From VAZQ01 sp963817015 (GTDB lineage Bacteria; Pseudomonadota; Alphaproteobacteria; Rhizobiales; Xanthobacteraceae): 64,000 bases of DNA. This document shows positions 56,444 through 64,000 of this stretch, in pieces (position 1 is the stretch's first letter; every line of letters begins with the position of its first letter). The translations under genes and the position numbers were made by a program. The notes beneath the pieces were generated by a model. That model worked only from the letters and a program-made list of their open reading frames with translations, did no database searches and was not told where the DNA came from. The stretch spans positions 237,990 through 301,989 of the forward strand of contig CAWFMV010000001.1 in the NCBI GenBank assembly GCA_963817015.1, in the 5' to 3' direction.

Positions 56444-56649
56444 GCGCATCCGCTTGGTGGTGTCCTGCAACAATTCAAGATGAGCAGCAGAATTTTTGGC
56501 AAATGATTGTCCTGCAATGCGACATTACGGGATTGTAATCTGGCTCTTGCAAGTGGTCGGCACCTAACAAAACTTTAACTTGCTTCAACAGGGCCCGGGG
56601 TTAGTCTTGCCAACACTTGAGCGGGGCGCACAGGGTGGAGGGACAATCG

Positions 56650-57282
56650 ATGTGGAAACCGATCGCAGCCGGCGCAGCCGCACTTCTCATCGCAGGCAGC
56701 ACCATTGTGTATGCGCAAAATCAGAATCGTCCGGGCCGCGAAGGTCTGCGCAACTGGCGCCCGAGCGTTGAGGACATGCGGGCTTTCGGCGAAGCGCGTC
56801 TTGCCGGGCTCAAGGCCGGGCTCGCGTTGACGGCTGAGCAGGAGAAGACTTGGCCGGCATTCGAGCAGGCCGCCCGCGATTTCACCAAGCTGCGCATCGA
56901 GCGCAGGAATGCAGCCGCCAACACGCAGGCGCCTGCCGCCGACAGCAATCCGGCCGACCGGCTGAATCGCCGCGCCACCGCGATGGTGGAAACCGGCAAT
57001 GCGCTCAAGAAGCTGAGCGAGGCCACTGGGCCGCTCTACAACAGTCTTGATGAGAGCCAGAAGCGTCGCTTTGCGATGCTCAGCCGGCTCGGGCGGCCGG
57101 GTGGCGATGAGCTGCGCGGCCGTGACGGCCGCCCCGGGATGCGCGGCATGATGCGGCGCACGGAAGGTTTCGAGGGTCCGTCGATGCAGGATCACCCGAT
57201 GTTGCAGCAGCATCGCCAGATCGGCCCGATGCAGCGCTCGCTGTATCTGTCGGCGCCGATCCGAGGCGAGGAGCAGCTCTAA
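56650..57282 (+). CDS. Spy/CpxP-like (LTXXQ) periplasmic protein
   Basis: 210 residues from the ATG at 56650, with GGAGGG upstream. Signal peptide (IAAGAAALLIAGSTIVYAQ). The mature N-terminal half has the LTXXQ-type motif LALTAEQEKTWPAFEQAARD, preceded by FGEARLAGLKAGLA, followed by a helical region with NALKKLSEATGPLYNSLDES, QKRRFAMLSRLG. The C-terminal third is Gly/Arg/Met-rich (GRDGRPGMRGMMRR). Spy-like proteins are ATP-independent periplasmic chaperones or metal-stress proteins; here only the fold is supported. The frame is intact. Confidence 0.82.
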   Translation: MWKPIAAGAAALLIAGSTIVYAQNQNRPGREGLRNWRPSVEDMRAFGEARLAGLKAGLALTAEQEKTWPAFEQAARDFTKLRIERRNAAANTQAPAADSNPADRLNRRATAMVETGNALKKLSEATGPLYNSLDESQKRRFAMLSRLGRPGGDELRGRDGRPGMRGMMRRTEGFEGPSMQDHPMLQQHRQIGPMQRSLYLSAPIRGEEQL

Positions 57283-57336
57283 AGCTAGCGCGGCGGTCGT
57301 ACTCCCAGCCCCCCGACACGATCGCCGACGCATGGG

Positions 57337-57375
57337 AGCCGCCGGGCCTTACGGTCCGGCGGCTGTCCCTTTTTA
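57337..57375 (+). terminator. Terminator after the Spy-like gene
   Basis: AGCCGCCGGGCC (57337-57348), loop TTAC, GGTCCGGCGGCT (57353-57364), with one G-U pair, then GTCCCTTTTT. 54 bases after the stop of the Spy-like gene and before the convergent CbrC gene. Confidence 0.85.
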
Positions 57376-57425
57376 TGGGGACCACTTGCAAGGCCGGCGA
57401 AGCCAATGGTGGTCAGCGTGCTGCG

Positions 57426-57962
57426 TCACGCTCCGGTGGCCACGAAGGCCCCGTGCCAATCGCAGTGCAGGCAGCGAAACAGATAGGCGGTTGGCCCGTC
57501 GCCGTCGTACCTGAGGCGCTCGACCGAGTAGCCGCATTGGCGCACGGCGGCCTGGGCCTGCGGCGGCAACCGCTGATATTCGTCGTACCCGACCGGTCCG
57601 AGATACGCGGCGGCCTCGCCATGGTGGTCGAGCCATTGCTCCTGCTCGACGCAAAGGAATGACGGCGTCCGGAGCTCGAGCTCCGCCAGCGCCTCCTGCG
57701 GCATCGCCCGGCGAGCCGCATCGGTCAGGTTGGTGGGCGCGATGAAGGTGGCGTTCCAGTCGCGCGCTGCTCTCCCATCGGCGATGCACCAGGGGCAGAT
57801 CTCGTCGCCGTTCTCGAAGCCAAAGTTGTCGGCGAAGTAGGGCCCGATATAGGCGTGGCTGCGAGCCTCGCCGCAGACGCCGCAGGTGAAGCCCTCCCGC
57901 GGCTGGATGCTCTGCGTCGCGATCGGGTCGGGGTGATAGCGAAATCGTGGCAGTTGCTCCAT
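57426..57962 (-). CDS. CbrC (UPF0167) family protein
   Basis: 178 residues beginning LPRFRYHPDPIATQSIQP, the family opening. Two Cys pairs are probably zinc-binding: CGVCGEARSHAYIGPYF and DEICPWCIADGRAARD. Further segments are FIAPTNLTDAARRAMPQE, LCVEQEQWLDHHGEAAAYLG and a C-terminal FRCLHCDWHGAF with another Cys pair. Function unknown; in E. coli CbrC is linked to colicin sensitivity, which I do not transfer. The frame is intact. Confidence 0.88.
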   Translation of the reverse strand: MEQLPRFRYHPDPIATQSIQPREGFTCGVCGEARSHAYIGPYFADNFGFENGDEICPWCIADGRAARDWNATFIAPTNLTDAARRAMPQEALAELELRTPSFLCVEQEQWLDHHGEAAAYLGPVGYDEYQRLPPQAQAAVRQCGYSVERLRYDGDGPTAYLFRCLHCDWHGAFVATGA

Positions 57963-58202
57963 GACGGGCCTCCTGCCACTTGTTAGCGCCTTACGCGGAT
58001 ATCGCGCGGCCCGGTGTTACCGTGGACGCGCTGGCATGCGCGGTGGGCGTGTGGCGAGGGCATCCCCCGGTGAGCGCAGCTTGTGAGCGCGGAGCAGAGT
58101 TCCCGAGGGGCAGGAGGCCCGCGGCGCCGAGCCTTTGGACGGGGAGTGCCCCCTCCCTGGACTCGCCGGGATCGCTTTGCTACAGGACCCCACCCTTGTG
58201 CG

Positions 58203-58279
<77 letters not shown>

Positions 58280-58498
58280 ATCCCGCCAAGGGGTTAGCGG
58301 TGATCCGACGGGAACGCAGTGAGAACGTCGGACGGCCAAAAAAGTCTCACGTGAGACACGGAGGGTCGCCGTGACGCGATCGGCGCTTGCCGACATCGCA
58401 ATTCTGGTTGCCACGGTGTTCTCGGCACTTGCTGGCGAACTTGGCAAACCCAAATCGACCAATCTCCTTCTTTGACTTTCGTCGGATCGGGCTTTGCC

Positions 58499-59153
58499 AT
58501 GCCAAAACTGCACTCGAGTTTCATCGAAAGAATTTTCCGAACCCTATCTTGCAGATTTGGGGCGCGTCGTCGTCGCGTGGTCACATGTCGAATTTCAATT
58601 CGACATGCTGTTCCTGTCCCTGGTGGTTATGCGCGGCAGATCGTCGGCGTCAATGTCTGATCCACAGATCAAAGTCGGGCTAATGGGAGATCGGTTCAAA
58701 GACAGACTTGCCGCATTTAGAGACCGGATCGAAGAACTAGACATCCCCGTCAATACGGGGAAAAAGGTCGAAAGCACTCTTAGTAAGCTGGAAGCGCTGC
58801 GCAACAAAAGAGATGAGGTCGCTCATTCACAATGGAGTCCGAACCTCGTCGTTGGTGAAATAGGCCACACCAACGCAACCGCGCTCTTTAAAAGCTGGAA
58901 AAATCAAAAGCCGCACAAGTTCTCCACCGTTTCCCAAGAGCAGCTTAAAAAAACCTTTCAAAAAGAATTGAGGCCCTGTATTGGCATATACATGCGCTCG
59001 TACTTGATCAGGAGTTACGCGCCCAGCGCCCACGGCAACCATCACGTTGAACACGTGCTTGCGCTTGGTTGTTTTCCAAGTCCCCGCAATCACACCACAA
59101 TCCTTTCCTTCTCCATCCAGGCGACCAGCTTGGCGATGCCGCTGTCGGCGTGA
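58499..59153 (+). CDS. Hypothetical protein (frameshifted; 3' end overlaps integrase remnant)
   Basis: ATG 58499 opens MPKLHSSFIER and, after one extra T near 58540, joins FSEPYLADLGRVVVAWSHVE, FQFDMLFLSLVVMRG and a helical region MGDRFKDRLAAFRDRIEELD, LEALRNKRDEVAHSQW. The HxxxRDEVAH-like stretch recalls small proteins of unknown function in mobile regions, but no family is assigned. After about 59030 the frame overlaps the antisense integrase C-terminus and is probably not authentic. GC content is visibly lower than neighbouring genes (AAAAA-rich around 58860-58960), consistent with transfer. Confidence 0.55.
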
Positions 59154-60085
59154 TCGCGAGGTAGTGCTGCAGGATCTGATGGATGCTGCGCAACGAGTGG
59201 CCGGTGATCGAGGCGATTTCTGGCAGCGTCGCGCCGGCGCGCGCCAACCAGGTCACGGCGGTGTCGCGCAAGTCCTGGTCGCGCTTGCCGGCGAGTGTCG
59301 GGCAGGGCGCGAGCGCGTACTCATTTGATCTTTTGACTGCGAGTGGACGCACGTCGGCGAACACGTGGCGGAAGGTGTGCTCGTTGAAGGCGCGCGCGGT
59401 GGTCTCGTCGACCACGATGGTCGCCGGCCGCTTCTCGAGCGGCAGCGCGATCGCGATCTCGGCAACGCGCTTCTTCGCCGTCTCGAGCCGCGTCTTGAGT
59501 TGCGGCGTCTCGGGGATAGCGACGATTGCGCCGGGTCTTACTTGCTTAAGCTGCCGGCGGCCGTCGACCAGGCCTTGGTCGATCAGCGAGAGCCGGTCGC
59601 CCTGGCGCTGGCCGGTGAACAGGCCGAGCGTGATGGCGTCGCCGATCGAGCCGCGCCTCATTGGTCGGCCAGCCGCGACCAGGCGCGGTATTCGGCATCC
59701 GCTGTGATTTCACGATGCGCGCCGGCCCGCGCTCGAATCGAAGACCGAGCCGCGGATTGGCGCCGAGCCGCCAGAAGGTCGAGGTGCGGCCCCACAGAGC
59801 GCGGCCGAAATGACCGCCAGTGAAGCGCGCGCCATGTGCAGGCCGCGCACGCGCTTCTGATAGTCGAAGAAATCGTTGAGCTCAGGGGCGCCGATCGCCG
59901 ACACCGGCGCGTGCGCGAACGGTTCGGGCTTGCGCCGCTCGATCGGAGTGCTGGCAGGGCAGGGCTGGTAGATGACGGCATTGACCTGCTTGGGATAGCC
60001 GTCCTGGGTCTTGGCGGCGAGCGACTTGACGTGCGCGCTCTTGAGCCAGTCCTCGAGTGCTCGGGAGCCACCTGATCTCGGACAT
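59090..60085 (-). pseudogene. Tyrosine recombinase/phage-type integrase, decayed
   Basis: Read on the minus strand from an ATG at 60085 (MSEIRWLP): SRALEDWLKSAHVKSLAAKT then QDGYPKQVNAVIYQPCP form the N-terminal DNA-binding core, with APELNDFFDYQKRVRGLHMA. The catalytic half is in another frame: SIGDAITLGLFTGQRQGDRL (Arg of box I), NEHTFRHVFADVR, DQDLRDTAVTWLARAGATLP, IASITGHSLRSIHQILQHYL (His and Tyr). The expected His before DLRDTAV is Gln. At least four frameshifts, near 60050, 59745, 59660 and 59150. It lies close to tRNA-Lys, a usual integration target. No intact attachment repeat was seen. Confidence 0.8.
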
Positions 60086-60484
60086 CGTGGTTGCGAACAA
60101 ACGAATTTGTTCACACCGCACCACAGTACTCCTCGGCCATCGTCCGCTGTGCTCGACTCGACTCGAGCACAAGTTGATTCGTTAAAATTTGCAGGTAGGC
60201 CTGCCTCTGGCTCGTGTCTTGGCTCCGATTGAGTTTTGGCGCCGATCGACTCGAGCCGCTGCCGGTTATTTTCCGATCAAGCATTGCTGCCGAATGTGTT
60301 GCGGAATTGGAAGCAGGCCACGGGCTTTCGTACCGACTGAACAGTTGAGTTCCTAGCGTATTCTACGGATGACGCGTTGGAGTAGGCCAAACGGAGTGGG
60401 CAAGCCTGCTTTGGCATCAGGCGGCCGTCCAGTGGTGCGAATCCGTGACAGTGGCGTGTTGCAGGGGACGCGGAGGGCGACAAC
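60086..60484. other. Intergenic region upstream of the porin gene
   Basis: About 400 bases. It should contain the porin promoter. Part of it (about 60180-60250) has repeated CTCG and GCCTG words but no recognisable family. Nothing coding was identified. A segment near 60110-60180 could be the edge of the degraded mobile region. Confidence 0.45.
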
Positions 60485-61957
60485 ATGCGGTCATTGGAGT
60501 CGGGGCGAGCTGCGCCCGCTCATTCTCGTCGACAGAGCCAGCTCGTGAAAAGGGTCATCGTTGCTGGTTGGATCGGAGCTAGCGTGGGAGCGGTCGGAAC
60601 GGCCACGCAATCCCACGCACAAAGCTCCTATTCGCAACTTCTGCCGCCTTCGCGCGAGGAAATTGCAGACGAGGAGCGCCTAAGTTGGACGCTCAAGAAA
60701 TTTCCGTCCCAGCCTTATATGAGCGAGTTCTATTGGCGCGAGCCCAACGATACGCCAGCCTTCTTTCGCAAATCCCTGCTGCAGTTCGTTGCCCGCACAT
60801 ATTATCTGACACGCGACAACTTTGACGGCACGAAGTCGCAGGCTTGGGCAGGCGGGGGCTGGATCGCGTGGCGATCAGGTCTGATCGGCGACCTGCTTGG
60901 GGTTCACGCCGCTTACTATACGTCCCAACCGCTCTTCGCTCCATTCGACGAAGGCGGCACCAGGCTGCTTACCCCGAACCAAAACTCGCTCGGCATGCTT
61001 GGTCAGATCTACGGGCGCATCCAGATTATCGATCAGGAAATTCGCGGCGGTCGCCAACTGGTCGATACCCCTCTCATCAATCCACAAGACAATCGCATGG
61101 TGCCCAACACGTTCGAGGGCGCCACGCTGGTCACGCTCCCGGACAAGGATCGAAACTATGACTTTGTGTTCGGTTATCTCTGGAACATAAAGCAGCGGGA
61201 TTCGAACGACTTCATTTCGATGTCGGATGCGATCGTGGGCGGAGACACCGTCAACCGCGGCACTCCGTTCGGGATGATCAAAATTCGGCCATTCGCCGGC
61301 TTTTCCACCATATTCATGGACTACTACCTGAGCGACTTCGTCAATACGGGGTTCTCGCAAGCAGAGTACGTCTTTCAACTCCCGAAGGACGCTCCGAAGT
61401 GGAGCATGGGTGCGAACATCATCACCCAACGAAGCGTGGGCGACGAGCTGCTCACCGGAACTTCGTTCAACACCTATCAGGCTTCCGGAAAGATGCAGGT
61501 GACCTATGCCGGGTGGACCTTGTTCGTCGCAGGCTCGATCACCGGCGATGAGTTCAAGATCTTCTCACCGTTCGGCACCAAGCCGAACTATACCGACATG
61601 CAGCAGATATCGTTCGACAACGCCGGCGAAAAGGCCTTTGGCGGCAGCGTGGCCTATGATTTCGGCTATGCCTTCAAGGACTTTGGTCTTTCCGGGCTGA
61701 GTGCGGGCGCCTGGTACACCCAGGGCTGGGGCGCGCTCGACCCCGTCACCAATTTTGCAATACCCGACCGCAGTGAGTTGGACCTCTGGATCCAATATCG
61801 TCCCTCGGAAGGACCTCTGAAAGGCCTCCGCGTGAAGACGCAATTTGGCAATGTCTGGCAGGACGGCAACGTGCGCTCGACGCAGCCAGAGTTTCGTTTC
61901 ATCGTCGACTACACCGTTCTGTTCCGGCCCCCGATAGAGAAAACGGCGGAAAAATAG
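60485..61957 (+). CDS. OprD-family outer-membrane porin
   Basis: 490 residues. Signal peptide at residues 22-46 (VIVAGWIGASVGAVGTATQS, cleavage near SHAQ). The mature barrel alternates aromatic/Gly-rich strands, and recognisable OprD features are the N-terminal FARTYYLTRDNFDG-type strand (VARTYYLTRDNFDG), GWIAWRSGLIGDLLGVHAAY, LGQIYGRIQIID and the C-terminal strand FRFIVDYTVLFRP. OprD porins admit small solutes such as basic amino acids or carboxylates. The start at 60485 gives a long n-region; a GTG at 60545 (VKRVIVAGW) is a plausible shorter start. The frame is intact. Confidence 0.82.
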   Translation: MRSLESGRAAPAHSRRQSQLVKRVIVAGWIGASVGAVGTATQSHAQSSYSQLLPPSREEIADEERLSWTLKKFPSQPYMSEFYWREPNDTPAFFRKSLLQFVARTYYLTRDNFDGTKSQAWAGGGWIAWRSGLIGDLLGVHAAYYTSQPLFAPFDEGGTRLLTPNQNSLGMLGQIYGRIQIIDQEIRGGRQLVDTPLINPQDNRMVPNTFEGATLVTLPDKDRNYDFVFGYLWNIKQRDSNDFISMSDAIVGGDTVNRGTPFGMIKIRPFAGFSTIFMDYYLSDFVNTGFSQAEYVFQLPKDAPKWSMGANIITQRSVGDELLTGTSFNTYQASGKMQVTYAGWTLFVAGSITGDEFKIFSPFGTKPNYTDMQQISFDNAGEKAFGGSVAYDFGYAFKDFGLSGLSAGAWYTQGWGALDPVTNFAIPDRSELDLWIQYRPSEGPLKGLRVKTQFGNVWQDGNVRSTQPEFRFIVDYTVLFRPPIEKTAEK

Positions 61958-62017
61958 CAATTGGTCGGAGGGCGGCCGGTTGCCGGATCAATGCCGCGCT
62001 CAGGGCCGTTCATCGAG

Positions 62018-63703
62018 TTAACCGACAAACGTCAGACCCACAATGATCGGTCCAAGCACCGTCAACACGACGTTGGCGACCGCATAGGGCACAGCCACGC
62101 CCAGAACCGGCGTCTGACTCTCCGCGACATCGCACGTGCCGGCGACGGCGGCGTCGACAGTCATTGCACCAGCAAGGGCGCCGCAAACGATAACCGGGTT
62201 CATGCGCAATACGCGATGCGCAAACAGCGTGCCGACAATCAGAGGCGTCAAAGTGACGATCACGCCCACACCCAGCAACATCAGCCCATGTGCTTGCACC
62301 GCGGCCAAGGCGGCCGGTCCACTGGCGAGTCCAATGGAGGCGATAAATCCTCCAAGTCCGAGATCGCTCAGCGTCTGCTGTGCCTGTGGCGGGAACGCTC
62401 CCATCGTCGGTCGGCGTGAGCGCAACCAGCCGCAGACGAGCCCGGCGATGAGTGCGCCGCCACCCCCGCCGAGGGTCAGAGGAACCGAGCCAATCGTCAC
62501 GCCGAGCAGTCCGACCAGCAATCCTATCGCCAGGCCGGAAGCGAGAAATGCGATATCGGTCCGGTCAGTGGACCGGATCGCCTGCCCGACTTCGGCACGA
62601 CCCGCTTGAGCGCCTCGTTGAGAGCGACCAGCGTTCATGACGTCACCGACATAGATCCGCGTTCCCGGCGTCACCGGCACCTCCTGACCCCGGCGTGTCA
62701 AGGCACGCAGGAAAACGCCACGGGCGGTGTCGCCGACCCGATCGACAATGTCGCTCAATGTCAGACCGTGCAGGTCGCGGGCGGTTACAAGCACGTCGAC
62801 GACCTCGCCCGGGACCGACCGCATGACGTGCTCACCCTCGATCTCCGGCCCGATCAGTGGCCCAGCCGCGACGATCACTGCCGAGGGCCCGGCGAGCAGG
62901 ATCTCATCGCCTGCTTGTAGCTTCTGCATCCGGGCGCAGCTCTACGTCTTCGCCATGGCGGAGAATGCGCTCGATGACCGCGCGCCGGCCGATTTGGCAC
63001 TCGATCTCGCTCGCTGTGCGGCCGGCCGCGTTGGACACCTGATATGCCCGGACCTGAAATTTTCTATAGAGAAGATTGCTGGACTTGGAGGGTTCGCCGC
63101 CGAACAGCGCAGCCTCGAGCTTTGCCGCCTCCTCTTTGAAAGGTTGACGCCCATGAGTAGCGGCGCGACGAAGGGGACAAAGAGCAGGACCAGGATATAT
63201 CCGAGGATATAAGTGACCGCATAGCCTGCTGCGATGTTGGCCTGCTGCTGCTTCAGCACGTCGGCCGACAGGCCGAGCTGTTCCAATGCGCTCGACGCGG
63301 TGCCCATCATTGCTGTTTGCGTCAGACTGCCGGCGCCAACACCGGCAGCGGTGCCTGTATCGAGATGCAGCGTATAGGCAAAGATGAGAATAATGAGGCC
63401 ACATGCCCCCATCACGAGTGCCAGCGCGACCTGCGAGAGCGTCTGGAGGCTCAGCGACGCAAAAAACTCAGGGCCGGAACGATAACCGATCGTGAATACG
63501 AACAGGCCGAAGAGGATCGACTTCAGAAGCGATGGGATGACGATTGTACCAAACCGTCCGAGTATGACGGCAACGACCAAAATGCAGGCGGGAACGCCTA
63601 GAGAAAATCCGCGGATGCGAACGCGCCCGAGCACCGTCCCAATGGCCACCGCCAGGAAGATGAAAATCTCGGCGTAGTCGAGCAACATGACCAATCGAAC
63701 CAT
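62018..63703 (-). CDS. Aspartate-alanine exchanger AspT family (frameshifted)
   Basis: AspT/YidE transporters have two hydrophobic halves of about five helices each with a TrkA_C-type regulatory domain between. First half: ATG 63703, AEIFIFLAVAIGTVLGRVRI, TIGYRSGPEFFASLSLQTL and VGAGSLTQTAMMGTASSALE. The central part EEAAKLEAALFGGEPSKSSN and LLYRKFQVRAYQVSN is in a different frame (break near 63145), then LQAGDEILLAGPSAVIVA after a further break near 62935. Second half: LTLGGGGGALIAGLVCGWLR, GFIASIGLASGPAALAAV and NPVIVCGALAGAMTVDAAVA. Two or more frameshifts. The upstream aspartate decarboxylase supports the AspT assignment. Confidence 0.85.
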
Positions 63704-63725
63704 GGCCCGTCAAGCTCCGCATAAC

Positions 63726-64000
63726 CTACTCGGCCGCTTCCTTGACATGCCCAGTCTTGGACGCTTCGTAGGCGTCCCGGTAACCGCGCGCGACAGTTCG
63801 AACGCCGCGTCCGATGTCCTCGTATGCTTCGTCAGGCAGATTCGCCCAAGACACGCGCAGCGACCAGTTGGGGGCCTCGAAGCCACCACCGTTGAGCAGC
63901 ACGATCCCGTGATCTTCGGCCAATCGGAATGCGAGATCGAGCGGGTGAATATGCTCCTTCAGGTAGTCGACCGCTTCGTCGCCGATGTTCTTGCGCGCCC
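63726..64000 (-). CDS. asdA: Aspartate 4-decarboxylase, C-terminal part (cut by window edge)
   Basis: Only the last 91 residues are in the window; the frame is open to base 64000. KNIGDEAVDYLKEHIHPLDL, AFRLAEDHGIVLLNGGGFEA and PNWSLRVSWANLPDEAYEDI resemble the C-terminal end of PLP-dependent aspartate beta-decarboxylase, an aminotransferase-fold enzyme. RVSWANLP is the family's conserved Arg segment. The aspT gene starts 22 bases after the stop in the same direction. The pair fits the aspartate-to-alanine plus CO2 cycle. An ordinary aminotransferase remains possible because the N-terminal half is not visible. Confidence 0.8.
   Translation of the reverse strand, partial: ARKNIGDEAVDYLKEHIHPLDLAFRLAEDHGIVLLNGGGFEAPNWSLRVSWANLPDEAYEDIGRGVRTVARGYRDAYEASKTGHVKEAAE

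Overview
The window reads as the chromosome of an alphaproteobacterium of the order Rhizobiales, most like the Bradyrhizobium/Xanthobacteraceae/Pseudolabrys group. It is GC-rich. The evidence is a circularly permuted two-piece tmRNA gene with the tag ANDNYAPVAQAA, the block fumC-sspB-thyA-folA-hflK-hflC-DUF2065-degP, and miaA followed by ilvI-ilvH-ilvC and leuA. These assignments come from reading the sequence; no database search was run.

Layout. 0-4 kb: a partial Ala/Pro-rich protein, a DUF4169/ribbon-helix-helix pair, fumC, the ClpXP adaptor gene sspB, and the tmRNA on the same strand as sspB. 4.2-12.3 kb: an importer block with a split chromate-type transporter, a TctB-TctA-TctC tripartite carboxylate transporter, and a TAXI-type TRAP transporter. 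12.4-18.1 kb: thymidylate synthase, DHFR, HflK/HflC, DUF2065 and a DegP/HtrA protease, a nucleotide-synthesis and membrane-quality-control group. 18.1-26.7 kb: a VIT/VWA protein facing away from two tandem TIR-transmembrane-WD40 proteins, the best candidate here for a poorly described system. 26.7-32.4 kb: MarR with twin operators and a small DUF4242-like protein, an AraC regulator, a GFA protein, a methyltransferase, DUF1015 and a MazEF-like toxin-antitoxin pair. 32.4-42.7 kb: miaA, an SGNH-type protein, an LptA-like gene with an internal stop, a TPP enzyme, and the branched-chain amino-acid genes ilvI-ilvH-ilvC behind a leader-peptide attenuator. 42.7-54.4 kb: an ABC importer (ATPase, permease, binding protein), a YbhB protein, an LprI-like protein, two tandem membrane sulfatase-like enzymes, Nudix plus PPK2, a secreted RidA-like protein, a hydrolase and a DUF2314 protein. 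54.5-57.4 kb: leuA behind a leader peptide with four successive Leu codons, and a Spy-like periplasmic protein. 57.4-64 kb: CbrC family, tRNA-Lys(CTT), a decayed integrase, an OprD-type porin and an aspartate decarboxylase/aspartate-alanine exchanger pair cut by the window edge.

How genes work together. tmRNA tags stalled proteins and SspB hands them to ClpXP; HflKC and DegP cover membrane and periplasmic proteolysis. ThyA makes dihydrofolate that FolA recycles. IlvIH-IlvC and LeuA form the valine/leucine route, and both ilvI and leuA appear to be controlled by attenuation. AspD and AspT would form a proton-motive aspartate-to-alanine cycle.

Caution on quality. About twenty genes carry frameshifts, mostly single-base insertions and often an extra G or C after C or CG. 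They cluster at 37-46 kb and hit genes expected to be essential for prototrophy (ilvI, ilvH, ilvC). I treat most of these as probable sequence errors and give the span of the intact gene, stating where the frame breaks.
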